Shown in pieces: positions 43,633 through 51,805 of a stretch of 64,000 nucleotides of DNA. The DNA comes from Microbacterium karelineae. GTDB lineage: Bacteria; Actinomycetota; Actinomycetes; Actinomycetales; Microbacteriaceae. Both the position numbers and the translations under genes were made by a program. The DNA is taken from the NCBI RefSeq assembly GCF_009745985.1, contig NZ_WFIX01000182.1, positions 338,296 through 402,295 on the forward strand, read 5' to 3'. A model generated the notes under the pieces. That model made no database searches. It was given only the letters and a program-made list of their open reading frames with translations, and had not been told where the DNA came from. Position 1 is the first letter of the stretch. Each line of letters starts with the position of its first letter.

Positions 43633-45144
43633 TCACACCGCCGTCACGCGTACGGAGTGGTGGCCGGTCGCGCCGTCGGGGGCGGGCGGCGCGGTGTCGG
43701 AGGTCTGCGTCTCGCCGCGGCGGCTGAGCGCGCGGCAGGCGAGGGTGTGCTCGCCTGCGTCGAGCACGACGGGCAGGCTCCACTGCACCCAGGTGTCGTC
43801 TGAGATGGCCGACGTGAGCTGCGCGCGCTGCCACGATCCGCCGTCGACGGACACCTCCACGCCCGCGACACCGACGTGCTGCTGCCACGCGACGCCGGCG
43901 ACGACCGTCTCACCGGACGGCACCTCCGTGCCGCGCGGCACATCGATGCGCGACTGCAGCTTGATGGGGCCGCGAGCGGACCAGCCGCGATCCGTCCAGT
44001 ACGCGCGCGCCCGGTCGAAGCGGGTCACCTCGAGCTCCACGACCCACTTCGTCGCCGACACGTATCCGTAGAGCCCCGGCACCACCATGCGCACGGGGAA
44101 GCCGTGCTCGAACGGCAGCGGATCGCCGTTCATACCGACGGCGAGGATCGCGTGGCGGTCGTCGGTGAGGGTCTCGAGCGGCGTGCCCGCGGAGAATCCG
44201 TCCTGCGACCGCGACATCACCATGTCGGCCTCGGGCAGCGGCCCGGCCTCGGCGAGCAGGTGCCGGATCGGGTATCCCAGCCACACCGCGTTGCCGATGA
44301 GCCCGCCGCCGACCGTGTTCGACACGCAGGCGAGTGTCGTCACGGATTCCTCGAGCGGCAGGGCGAGCAGCTCGTCCCACGAGAGCGTCACCTCACGTTC
44401 TACGAGACCGTGGATCCGCAGGCTCCACTGCGCGGGATCGATCTCGGGCACGACGAGCGCCGTGTCGATGCGATAGAAGTCGCGATTCGGGGTGATGACG
44501 GGGTCGAGCCCGTCGATCGCGAGCTCCGCGCCGTCCGGCACGCTCGCGGGATCCTGCGCGGACGGCAGCCGGATCGCGGCACGGATCGCCTGGATCGTGC
44601 GATCCGTCGCCGTCCCGACAGCCGACCATGCCGCGGCCGCGACGCCGACGATCGCCGCGGCTCCGCTCGCGGTCAGGAAGCCGCGCCGCGAGAGTCCCTC
44701 GGCCTGCTCCGCCTGGCGACGCCGGATCAGGAGCCAGACGCCCGCCGCCCCGACCGCCCCCGCGATCGCCGACGGCACGATCGCGAGCGCGTCGGGGTTC
44801 GCGCGCGTGAGGGCGGCGACGATCCCGACGACGCCGAGGGCGCCCGCGAGGACGGATCCCCACGGCGGCCTGATCCGCTGGATCAGCCCCGACACGGCCG
44901 CCACTCCGAGCAGCACGGCGCCGATCAGGACGAGCAGCGCGATCTTGTCGGCCGTGCCGAACAGGGCGATCGCGAGATCCTTCGCCCACGTCGGGGCGAG
45001 GTCGATGAGCACGGACCCGATGGCCGCGAACGGGCTCGACCGCGGCGCCGCGATGACGGCGGCGAGCTCGCCCAGCCCCGCTCCCGCGACCGCCGAGGCC
45101 ACGCCCGCCCACGCCGCTGGGCCCTTCGCGATCCGTGTCTCCAT
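43633..45144 (-). CDS. Membrane-anchored molybdopterin oxidoreductase, sulfite oxidase fold
   Basis: A 503-residue protein. Residues 1-145 hold about four membrane helices. A twin-arginine-like segment SRRGFLTASGAAAIVG (152-167) follows. The molybdopterin-binding sulfite-oxidase domain has the Mo-ligating Cys273 in TLACVSNTVGG, GYPIRHLLAEAG and HGFPVRMVVPGLYGY. A C-terminal Mo-co dimerisation Ig fold starts near 400 (WQQHVGVAGVEVSVDGG). The catalytic part probably faces outward. Related enzymes reduce methionine sulfoxide (MsrP/YedY) or oxidise sulfite; the methionine-rich lipoprotein in the same gene run makes the former attractive. TAGCCT lies 7 bases before the ATG. Confidence 0.92.
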   Translation of the reverse strand: METRIAKGPAAWAGVASAVAGAGLGELAAVIAAPRSSPFAAIGSVLIDLAPTWAKDLAIALFGTADKIALLVLIGAVLLGVAAVSGLIQRIRPPWGSVLAGALGVVGIVAALTRANPDALAIVPSAIAGAVGAAGVWLLIRRRQAEQAEGLSRRGFLTASGAAAIVGVAAAAWSAVGTATDRTIQAIRAAIRLPSAQDPASVPDGAELAIDGLDPVITPNRDFYRIDTALVVPEIDPAQWSLRIHGLVEREVTLSWDELLALPLEESVTTLACVSNTVGGGLIGNAVWLGYPIRHLLAEAGPLPEADMVMSRSQDGFSAGTPLETLTDDRHAILAVGMNGDPLPFEHGFPVRMVVPGLYGYVSATKWVVELEVTRFDRARAYWTDRGWSARGPIKLQSRIDVPRGTEVPSGETVVAGVAWQQHVGVAGVEVSVDGGSWQRAQLTSAISDDTWVQWSLPVVLDAGEHTLACRALSRRGETQTSDTAPPAPDGATGHHSVRVTAV

Positions 45145-45186
45145 GCCACTGAGGCTACGGCGCGAGCGCGCGGCGTCGGTCAATCC

Positions 45187-45474
45187 TTACGGAGACGAAA
45201 TACGTGCGTCCCTCCGGCGCGCGCGGGCCTCGCGTCGGGTGTCCGACGAGAACCAGCCGATCGCGCCGAGCACGGGGAGGAGGACCACGGCGAGCGTCCA
45301 GAGCATGCGGCGCTCCCGGTCCACCCCGCGTGCGCGCGCGACCGACACGAGCGCAACGACGCCGATGGCCGCCAGAGCGAGAAGGACCCCGCTCCACGCG
45401 ATGTCGTACGCCATGGGCAGGAGCGGGTTCGCCTCGTCCGAGATCACCATGGCGGCGACGCCTCCACCGGTCAT
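45187..45474 (-). CDS. PLDc_N-domain small membrane protein
   Basis: A 95-residue protein with two helices (IAWSGVLLALAAIGVVALVSV and MLWTLAVVLLPVLGAIGWF) and the PLDc_N signature of a short hydrophobic hairpin followed by a basic tail. The ATG at 45474 overlaps the stop of the glutaredoxin-like gene as ATGA; an internal ATG at 45450 preceded by GGAGG is an alternative start. Same type as the protein at 11081-11635. Confidence 0.78.
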   Translation of the reverse strand: MTGGGVAAMVISDEANPLLPMAYDIAWSGVLLALAAIGVVALVSVARARGVDRERRMLWTLAVVLLPVLGAIGWFSSDTRREARARRRDARISSP

Positions 45475-45728
45475 CGGCCGCGGAGCGCCTGCGTGAGGCG
45501 GTCCTGCGAGACGCGCCAATGGCCATGCAGCTCGCCGTCGATGAGGACCACGGGGATCTTCTCCCACCACGTCTCGTGCAGCAGGGGATCGTCGAGGATC
45601 GACAGCTCGGTGACCTCGACGCCGTCGGCGACCTCGTCGGTCAGGCCGGCGAGAGTCTGGTCGATGACCTCGCGCGCGACGTCGCAGAGGTGGCAGTCGG
45701 GCTTCGTGATGAGGGTGAGGTCGGTCAC
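45471..45728 (-). CDS. Glutaredoxin-like (DUF836) protein
   Basis: An 85-residue thioredoxin-fold protein with the redox motif CHLC in LITKPDCHLCDVAREVIDQ and a cis-Pro segment KIPVVLIDGEL. The GTG start overlaps the rhodanese stop as GTGA, so both are co-translated. Probably reduces a disulfide partner in the cytoplasm; the partner is unknown. Confidence 0.88.
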   Translation of the reverse strand: MTDLTLITKPDCHLCDVAREVIDQTLAGLTDEVADGVEVTELSILDDPLLHETWWEKIPVVLIDGELHGHWRVSQDRLTQALRGR

Positions 45729-46015
45729 CGCTCGACCTCGTAGCCGGCCTCGATCCATGCGTCCGTTCCGCCCTGCACGTTCGTCACGTCGTACCCGCGC
45801 GGCTCGAGCGCGGCGACGACCTGAGCCGAGCGTCCGCCGATCTTGCAGATGACGTCGAATTCATGGGGCAGCTCGCCGAGGCGCTCGCCCAGCTGCGAGA
45901 GGGGGATGTTGATCGCGCCGGGCACACGGCCGGCGGCGAACTCGCCCTCCTCGCGCACGTCGATGAGCGGGGTGTCCGTACGCGCCATGAGCTCGGCGAC
46001 CGTGATCTCCTGCAT
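45725..46015 (-). CDS. Single-domain rhodanese
   Basis: A 96-residue rhodanese domain with the N-terminal element LIDVREEGEFAAGRVPGAINIPLSQL and the active-site loop CKIGGRSAQVVAAL, whose Cys carries persulfide sulfur. First of a tightly overlapping trio (rhodanese, glutaredoxin-like, PLDc_N), ahead of the molybdoenzyme. Hairpin copy D lies 38 bases upstream. Confidence 0.92.
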   Translation of the reverse strand: MQEITVAELMARTDTPLIDVREEGEFAAGRVPGAINIPLSQLGERLGELPHEFDVICKIGGRSAQVVAALEPRGYDVTNVQGGTDAWIEAGYEVER

Positions 46016-46053
46016 GGATCCATTCTCGCGCACGCCGCGGCCGGTCGGATCGA

Positions 46054-46153
46054 GATGCACGACGACGCCGATTCTGCGTGCCGTCCTGGCGGGGCCCGCG
46101 GAATCACGCGGGTCGGCCGCAGCCGGGCAGCAGAATTGGCGTCGTTGTGTATC
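46054..46153. repeat. Conserved-arm intergenic hairpin, copy D
   Basis: Left arm GATGCACGACGACGCCGATT..., right arm ...CAGAATTGGCGTCGTTGTGTATC; about 23 bp pair with only G-T wobbles. The loop contains a second stem (CCCGCGGAATCACGCGGG). It lies 11 bases after the methionine-rich lipoprotein gene and 38 bases before the rhodanese start. Confidence 0.82.
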
Positions 46154-46164
46154 GCAGGCCCGCG

Positions 46165-46554
46165 TCACATCGCGCAGTCGGCCATCTCGTCGGACATCTC
46201 GTCCGACATCTCGTCGTCCATCGACTCGCCGTCCATCGACTCGCCGTCCATCGACTCGCCGTCCATCGACTCGCCGTCCATCGACTCGTCGGACATGGAC
46301 TCGTCGGACATGGACTCGTCCCCCATGGACTCCTCGTCCATGGACTCCTCCTCCATCGACTCGTCCATGGGCTCCTCCGAGGGGCATTCGCCCATCTCCT
46401 CGTCCATGGGCGTGTCCGACTCCATCGGCTGCTCCATCGGGGTCTCGTCCATCGGCTCGTCCGTGTCGACGCCCGAACCCGCCCCCGTGCCGCAGCCTGC
46501 GAGGACGAGTGCGAGGCCGACGAACGCGCTCGCTGTGATCGAAGTTCTGCGCAT
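46165..46554 (-). CDS. Methionine-rich acidic lipoprotein
   Basis: A 129-residue protein. MRRTSITASAFVGLALVLAG ends in the lipobox LAGC, so it should be lipid-anchored on the outer face of the membrane. The mature part (about 108 residues) contains 20 methionines, regularly spaced among Asp, Glu, Ser and Gly in units such as DESMS and DGESM, and no basic residues. GGAGA precedes the ATG. It may be a sacrificial oxidant trap or a metal (for example Cu(I)) binder. Its place next to a sulfite-oxidase-fold enzyme, a rhodanese, a glutaredoxin and a divergent two-component system favours a redox role. No close family is recognised. Confidence 0.85.
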   Translation of the reverse strand: MRRTSITASAFVGLALVLAGCGTGAGSGVDTDEPMDETPMEQPMESDTPMDEEMGECPSEEPMDESMEEESMDEESMGDESMSDESMSDESMDGESMDGESMDGESMDGESMDDEMSDEMSDEMADCAM

Positions 46555-46691
46555 GGCTGTCTCCTGTGTTCTCGTCGCGCCGTTCGCGACGTCTCCCCCG
46601 ACGCAATCACCGCGATGGCCCGCACGGGCGACTTGTTTCAACGCCGTAAGGGTCGGTGTCCCCGGCCCGCGGAGCGCCTATCGTCGTCACC

Positions 46692-47396
46692 ATGGAGAGC
46701 ACGCCGCGGGTGATGGTCGTCGAGGACGACCCGACCGTGCGCGCCGTCGTCGGCGACTACCTGCGCGAGGCGGGGCTCGTCGTATCGCTGCACGGCGATG
46801 GGCTCTCGGCGCGCGCCGCGATCGCCGAGGCCATCCCCGACCTGCTCGTCATCGACCGGATGCTGCCCGGGATCAGCGGCGACGAGCTCTGCCGCGAGGT
46901 CCGGGCGGGATCCGATGTCCCGATCCTCATGCTGACGGCCCTCGGCGGCGTCGAGCAGCGGATCGAGGGGCTCGAGTTCGGCGCCGACGACTACCTCTCG
47001 AAGCCGTTCGCGATGCGCGAGCTGCTGCTGCGCGTGCGCGCGCTGCTGCGCCGGCGGCAGGCCGCGGATCCGGTGTCGGTCTTCCAGACGGGTCGTTTCC
47101 GCGTGGATCCCGCGCACAGACGCGCGTGGATCGACGGGCGCGAGATCGCGCTGACGACCCGCGAGTACGAGCTGCTGCTGCACCTCGCGCGGCACCCAGA
47201 TCGGGTGCTCACGCGCGACGACCTGCTGCGTGCCGTGTGGGGATGGAGCGTCGGCGACGGATCCACCGTGACGGTGCACGTGCGCCGCCTTCGCGAGAAG
47301 ATCGAGCGGGATCCGCGCCTCCCCGAATACCTGCGCACCGAGTGGGGCCGCGGATACCGCTTCACCCCGGAGGGAGACGCATCATCGACGTCATGA
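46692..47396 (+). CDS. OmpR-family response regulator
   Basis: A 234-residue response regulator. The receiver domain has the phospho-acceptor Asp55 (LLVIDRMLPG) and Lys in LSKPFAMREL. The winged-helix DNA-binding domain includes LTTREYELLLHLARHPDRVLTRDDLL and VTVHVRRLREKIERDP. TATCGT lies 7 bases before the ATG. Coupled to the histidine kinase gene, and divergent from the methionine-rich lipoprotein, which it may control through the shared 137-base spacer. Confidence 0.94.
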   Translation: MESTPRVMVVEDDPTVRAVVGDYLREAGLVVSLHGDGLSARAAIAEAIPDLLVIDRMLPGISGDELCREVRAGSDVPILMLTALGGVEQRIEGLEFGADDYLSKPFAMRELLLRVRALLRRRQAADPVSVFQTGRFRVDPAHRRAWIDGREIALTTREYELLLHLARHPDRVLTRDDLLRAVWGWSVGDGSTVTVHVRRLREKIERDPRLPEYLRTEWGRGYRFTPEGDASSTS

Positions 47397-48607
47397 TGCT
47401 CGGGGGCGCCGACATCGCCCTCATCGTCGCGACCGCGCTCGTGTGCACGATCGCCGTCGCGGGTGCGACGCTTCTCGCGCTGCGATGGAACCGGCGCCGG
47501 TCGATCGCGTCGCAGTTCACGATCGTCGTCGCGGGCGCCGTCGGCGGCGTCGTGGTGTCGACGATCGCGATCATGGGCGAGATGTACGTGTCGCCGCACG
47601 ATCTCACGGTGTTCCTCTGGGTCGTCGGCGTCTCGGCGGTCGTGAGCATCGCGGCGGCCTGGTTCCTCGCCCGCCGCACGGCGCGGGCGTCGACGGCGGC
47701 CCTCATCGCGTCCGCCCGGCAGGTGGGCGAGGGCGCCGTCGTCGACGCCGAACGCCCCGGGTGGCGCGAGTTCGACGAGGTCTCCGCGCAGCTCGCTGAG
47801 ACGAGCGAGAAGCTCGCGGCGGCCCGCGGCGAGATCGCGAAGCTCGACGATGCGCGGCGCCAGTTCTTCGCGTGGATCTCGCACGATCTGCGCACGCCGC
47901 TCGCGGGGATCCGCGCGACGGCCGAGGCCATCGACGACGGCGTGAGCACGGATCCGGCCGCCTCGGCCCGCGTGATCCGGGCGCGCGTCGACGCGCTCGA
48001 CCGCATGGTCGACGATCTCTTCCAGCTCTCGCGGCTCGAGACCGGCACGCTCGTGCTGCATCGGGAGCTCGTCTCGCTGCTCGATCTCGTCTCCGATGCC
48101 GTCGTCGACGTGCAGGCGCAGGCCGAGGCGCGGGGCGTGCGGATCGTTCCCGCGCGCATCGACGGTCACATGCTGTGGGCGGATCCGCGCGAGCTCACGC
48201 GGGCGATCGGGAACCTCCTCGCGAATGCGGTGCGGCACGCCCCGGAGGGGTCCGAGATCGTCATCGACGCCGAGCAGCGGGAACCCGTGCGCCGGAGGAC
48301 GGCCCGTCCGACGGATCGAATCGGCGGATCGGATCCGTCAGATCGGTCGTTCTCCGAAGGATCGGGCGAGGACGAGTCCCGTCACCTCCTGGTCAGCGTC
48401 ATGGATCACGGATCCGGCGTCGCGAGCGAGGACCTCGGGCGCCTCTTCGACGTCGGCTGGCGCGCGGCGGGGTCGCGCGATGAGCCCGGTGCGGGCCTCG
48501 GCCTCGCGATCGTCCGCGGCATCGTCGAGGCGCACGGCGGTGAGGTCGGCGCCGACAACGTCGACGACGGCTTCGTCGTCACGCTCGCCCTGCCCGCCGA
48601 GCCCTGA
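47393..48607 (+). CDS. Sensor histidine kinase
   Basis: A 404-residue kinase: two N-terminal helices (about 8-30 and 42-62), a third near 72-92, a HAMP-like linker, the H box WISHDLRTPL (His164), the N box NLLANAVRHAPEG and the G boxes MDHGSGV and GAGLGLAI. An unusual charged 30-residue insert (about 318-347, containing GGSDPSDRSFSEGSGEDESR) lies between the N and G1 boxes. The ATG overlaps the response regulator stop as ATGA. The signal is unknown; context suggests envelope redox stress. Confidence 0.93.
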   Translation: MMLGGADIALIVATALVCTIAVAGATLLALRWNRRRSIASQFTIVVAGAVGGVVVSTIAIMGEMYVSPHDLTVFLWVVGVSAVVSIAAAWFLARRTARASTAALIASARQVGEGAVVDAERPGWREFDEVSAQLAETSEKLAAARGEIAKLDDARRQFFAWISHDLRTPLAGIRATAEAIDDGVSTDPAASARVIRARVDALDRMVDDLFQLSRLETGTLVLHRELVSLLDLVSDAVVDVQAQAEARGVRIVPARIDGHMLWADPRELTRAIGNLLANAVRHAPEGSEIVIDAEQREPVRRRTARPTDRIGGSDPSDRSFSEGSGEDESRHLLVSVMDHGSGVASEDLGRLFDVGWRAAGSRDEPGAGLGLAIVRGIVEAHGGEVGADNVDDGFVVTLALPAEP

Positions 48608-48621
48608 GCGCCGATACAGAA

Positions 48622-48653
48622 GACGCCGGCCCCGCGGGTGCGGGGCCGGCGTC
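48622..48653 (+). terminator. Intrinsic terminator after the histidine kinase
   Basis: GACGCCGGCCCCGC / GCGGGGCCGGCGTC arms of 14 bp around a 4-base loop, followed by TCGTCCT. It also lies 15 bases beyond the bS22 stop and could serve both genes. Confidence 0.85.
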
Positions 48654-48667
48654 TCGTCCTGCGACGC

Positions 48668-48766
48668 TTACTTCTTGTTGCGACGCTGGTGGCGGGTCTT
48701 GCGAAGCAGCTTGCGGTGCTTCTTCTTCGCCATGCGCTTGCGGCGCTTCTTGATGACAGATCCCAT
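48668..48766 (-). CDS. 30S ribosomal protein bS22 (AURKAIP1/COX24-like)
   Basis: A 32-residue, extremely basic protein beginning MGSVIKKRRKRMAKKKHRKL, nearly all Lys, Arg and His afterwards. It matches the small subunit protein bS22 described in mycobacterial ribosomes, which shares the AURKAIP1/COX24 domain. In mycobacteria it is encoded next to a short helix-turn-helix gene, and the same pairing is seen here. Easily missed because of its size. Confidence 0.9.
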   Translation of the reverse strand: MGSVIKKRRKRMAKKKHRKLLRKTRHQRRNKK

Positions 48767-48897
48767 GGGAACCTCACTCATGTCTCGGGGTCGGACGGCT
48801 GGCACGTACAGGTGCCGGCGTCCGGAAACGGGACGGCAGAAAAAGTGCCTCAGAGCATCTTATACCGATGCCCCGTGTGGACGAATTCGGCGGACGT

Positions 48898-49098
48898 TCA
48901 GCCTGCCTGCGCGTGCCCCTCATCGGGCAGCTGCACGACCTGGGTGACGGCGCTCTCGGGGACGCGATAGCTGCGTCCGAAGCGCACGGCGGGGAGCTCA
49001 CCGGAGTGCACGAGTCGGTAGACCGTCATCTTCGAGACGCGCATGATGTCGGCGACCTCGGCGACGGTCAGGAACCGCACGTCGGGCATTTCGGCCAT
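48898..49098 (-). CDS. Short helix-turn-helix (excisionase/BldC-like) DNA-binding protein
   Basis: A 66-residue MerR/excisionase-type protein: FLTVAEVADIMRVSKMTVYR, then LVHSGELPAVRFGRSYRVPESAV. GGGGAG precedes the ATG at 49098. Homologues stand beside the bS22 gene in other actinobacteria. It would bind DNA as a small wing-helix unit; its targets are unknown. Confidence 0.9.
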   Translation of the reverse strand: MAEMPDVRFLTVAEVADIMRVSKMTVYRLVHSGELPAVRFGRSYRVPESAVTQVVQLPDEGHAQAG

Positions 49099-49184
49099 GT
49101 TCAACTCTCCCCGGGGTGTTGCCAGCAGGATCACTCTATGGGGACGGGGAGGCTCATGTAAACCTGTGTGGCCGATGTGACCGG

Positions 49185-49793
49185 TCAGAGCCAGCCGTTC
49201 GCCTCAGCAGCGCGCGCCGCCGCGACCCGCCCCGATGCCCCCGTCTTCGCGATCGCGGCGCTGAGATAGTTGCGCACCGTGCCCTGAGTGAGGTGCACGC
49301 GCGCGGCGACGACCGCGATCGGCTCGCCACCCAGGCACTCGCGCAGGATCTCGCGTTCGCGCTCGGTCAGCGGGTTCGCACCGCTGGCGAGGGAGTCGCT
49401 CGCGAGCGACGGATCGATCACGCGGCGACCGGCGCACACTCCGCGCACCGCCTCGGCGAGCTCCCCCGCCGGGGTGTCCTTCACCACGAAGCCGCCCGCG
49501 CCCGCCTCGAGCGCGCGGCGCACGTAGCCGGGGCGCCCGAAGGTCGTCACGATGATCGAGCGCACGCCCGGCAGCTCATCGCGGATCCGTGCCGCCGCCT
49601 CGATGCCGTCGGCCCCCGGCATCTCGATGTCGAGCAGACACACGTCGGCGTGAGATGCGCGGGCCGCCTCGACCACCTCGTCGCCGCGCCCCACCTCCGC
49701 GACGACGTCGATGTCGTCTTCGAGCGCGAGGAGCGCGGCGAGCGCCCCGCGCACGAGCGCCTGATCGTCCGCCAGCAGGATCCGGATCACCAT
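49185..49793 (-). CDS. NarL/FixJ-family response regulator
   Basis: A 202-residue regulator with receiver Asp55 (VCLLDIEMPGADG), Lys in FVVKDTPAGEL, and a LuxR-type helix-turn-helix (NPLTEREREILRECLGGEPI, TQGTVRNYLSAAIAKTG). Overlaps the end of the kinase gene by 7 bases. Last gene of an ABC exporter/two-component operon; probably activates its own operon at the palindrome at 52782-52795. Confidence 0.93.
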   Translation of the reverse strand: MVIRILLADDQALVRGALAALLALEDDIDVVAEVGRGDEVVEAARASHADVCLLDIEMPGADGIEAAARIRDELPGVRSIIVTTFGRPGYVRRALEAGAGGFVVKDTPAGELAEAVRGVCAGRRVIDPSLASDSLASGANPLTEREREILRECLGGEPIAVVAARVHLTQGTVRNYLSAAIAKTGASGRVAAARAAEANGWL

Positions 49794-50959
49794 CGCACCT
49801 CCACGCGCGTCCCGCGCCCGTCCTCGCCCGGGCCGACCGAGAGACTCGCGCCCGCCGCCTCGGCGCGCTCGCGCATGCCGCGCAGGCCCGACGCGGCGTC
49901 GTCCCATTCGATCCCGATGCCGTCGTCCTCGATGATGATGCCGTCGCTCGCGAGCCGCACCTCGCAGCGCGCGGCCCGCGCGTGGCGCACGACGTTCGTG
50001 ACGGCCTCGCGCAGCGTCCACGCGACGACGATGCGGCGCCGCGGATCCACGACGTCGCCCGATTCCGGCACATCCGCACGGATCCCCGCCCCGTCGAGGG
50101 CGGAGCGGGCGGCGACGAGCTCGTCGGCCAGCCGCGCGACGCGCAGCCCCGACACGGTCGCCCGCACCTCGGCGAGCGCCTCGCGTGACAGGCTGCGCAC
50201 CTGGGCGATCTCGGCCTTGGCGCGCTCGGGGTCCCGGTCGATCAGGCGTTCCGCGAGCTCGGCCTTGACGGTCACGACCGTGAGGCTGTGCCCGAGGACG
50301 TCGTGCACATCGCGCGCGACGCGCTCGCGCTCGGCGACGAGGGAGAGCTGTCGATCGATCTCGTCATGATGCTCCTGCGCGTTCGTGATGAGACGGATGC
50401 ACCCGACCGAGACGAAGACGATGGCGGGCGGCATGTACAGCACACCGAACTCGGCGAACCCGTCCGGAACGCTCGCGAGGACGATCGTGAGGACGAGGTA
50501 CTGGCCGAGGAACGCCGCGGTGGCCACGATGAGCGCTTGGATGATCGGGCCGGCGAACATCGCGATCGAGATGAGGAACGCGCCCGCGCCGAGCGCACCG
50601 GGCCCGACGAGGATCGCCGCGGCCGCCATGAGAGAGACCATCACCGCGAGGCCGATCCCCCCGCGCCGCGCGGCGGTGCGCCAATCGCCGGATCGGATCA
50701 TCCAGGCGTACGCCGCCATATAGGTCACGGCGTATGCGACGAGCAGCGCCACGCCCGCGCCGCGCGCGATGCTCGGCGCCGAGCTCTCGGATGCGGCCGA
50801 GATCGGGAACAGCATGAACACGACCCAGACGATGCCGAGCACCCACGCGAAGCGGTCCCACGGCCCACGCGCCGCATCGGCCGCGCTCGGCAGGGTGGAC
50901 GGCCGACGACGCCGGGATCCGCCCGGATCCCGCTCCTCGCCCGTCTCCGTCGCGCTCAT
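49787..50959 (-). CDS. Sensor histidine kinase, DesK/HisKA_3 type
   Basis: A 390-residue kinase with about five or six N-terminal membrane helices, the HisKA_3 dimerisation helix with phospho-His219 (RERVARDVHDVLGHSLTVV), and an HATPase domain (TLREAVTNVVRHARAARCEV, EDDGIGIEWDDAASGLRGMRERA). The second in-frame ATG (50959) is taken as start. It pairs with the NarL regulator downstream. A GC hairpin (about 50999-51030) separates it from the permease gene and may reduce read-through. Confidence 0.92.
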   Translation of the reverse strand: MSATETGEERDPGGSRRRRPSTLPSAADAARGPWDRFAWVLGIVWVVFMLFPISAASESSAPSIARGAGVALLVAYAVTYMAAYAWMIRSGDWRTAARRGGIGLAVMVSLMAAAAILVGPGALGAGAFLISIAMFAGPIIQALIVATAAFLGQYLVLTIVLASVPDGFAEFGVLYMPPAIVFVSVGCIRLITNAQEHHDEIDRQLSLVAERERVARDVHDVLGHSLTVVTVKAELAERLIDRDPERAKAEIAQVRSLSREALAEVRATVSGLRVARLADELVAARSALDGAGIRADVPESGDVVDPRRRIVVAWTLREAVTNVVRHARAARCEVRLASDGIIIEDDGIGIEWDDAASGLRGMRERAEAAGASLSVGPGEDGRGTRVEVRW

Positions 50960-51040
50960 GGTCCCCATCGTGTCACTCCGCGCGTCGGGGAATGCACCGC
51001 GGGGCGGGGGCCTCCCCCATCTCGCCCCGCCCCGGGCTGC

Positions 51041-51805
51041 TCACTGTCGCGCCCGCCCGCGCCGCGCGATGAGGATCGTCGCCGTGACGAACACGATCGT
51101 CCACACGGCCAGGTTGAGGATCGGGACCCACAGCTCGTCGCGCTCGGGCTGGCCGCCCGGGCCCATCGACGCGATCCATCCCTCGGTGAGCGGGTACCGG
51201 GCGAGCGCTACGTATCCGTAGAGCGGCGTGAACCGCGCGATGTCGAGCAGCGCGCCGCTGAGCGGGAAGAACAGGTTGCCGAGGAAGGCGAAGACCACGA
51301 GGGATCCGCTCGCCGCCCCGACGGCGCCCTCGCTGCGGAACAGGAGCCCGGCGAGCAGGCCGAAGAAGGAGAAGACGGCCGCGCCGATGAGGACGATGAT
51401 CGCGCTCGCGGTCCACACGCGGGCGATCGCCTCGGCTCCCGTGAGCCAGCCGAGGAGGTAGATGAGCGCGACGGGGACGATCGCGACCGTGAAGCCGACG
51501 GCCGCCTTCGTCACGACCCGCTGCGCGTCGCTCATCGGCGTGAGGCCGAGCTGGCGGCCCCAGCCCTGCATCTGCTCGACGGCCGCCATTCCGCCGACGC
51601 CGACGGTCGCGGTGACGGCGCCGTAGGCGGCCATGCCGACCATGATGTAGAACGCGACGTTGCCGTTCCCGAGATCCGTGTCGCCGTAGTCCTGCGCGGC
51701 GCCGAAGATGAGGTACATGAAGGCCGGGAGGATCGCGATGAAGAACATCGTCACGAAGTCGCGTCCGACGCGGGCCAGCTCGATGCGGTAGTAGGTGGCG
51801 TTCAT
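51041..51805 (-). CDS. ABC-2 type transporter permease
   Basis: A 254-residue ABC-2 permease with six helices: MNATYYRIELARVGRDFVTM at the N-terminus, then FFIAILPAFMYLIFG, FYIMVGMAAYGAVTATVGVG, LIGAAVFSFFGLLAGLLF and FAFLGNLFFPLSGALL. Its ATG overlaps the ATPase stop as ATGA. Together they form an exporter; the adjacent DesK/NarL system suggests that it removes an envelope-active compound sensed at the membrane. Confidence 0.9.
   Translation of the reverse strand: MNATYYRIELARVGRDFVTMFFIAILPAFMYLIFGAAQDYGDTDLGNGNVAFYIMVGMAAYGAVTATVGVGGMAAVEQMQGWGRQLGLTPMSDAQRVVTKAAVGFTVAIVPVALIYLLGWLTGAEAIARVWTASAIIVLIGAAVFSFFGLLAGLLFRSEGAVGAASGSLVVFAFLGNLFFPLSGALLDIARFTPLYGYVALARYPLTEGWIASMGPGGQPERDELWVPILNLAVWTIVFVTATILIARRGRARQ

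Noticed and set aside
46190-46330. Short tandem DNA repeats resembling a CRISPR-like or satellite array
   Set aside because: The repeats are 15-base units in frame that encode the Met/Asp/Glu/Ser repeats of the lipoprotein; there are no unique spacers.
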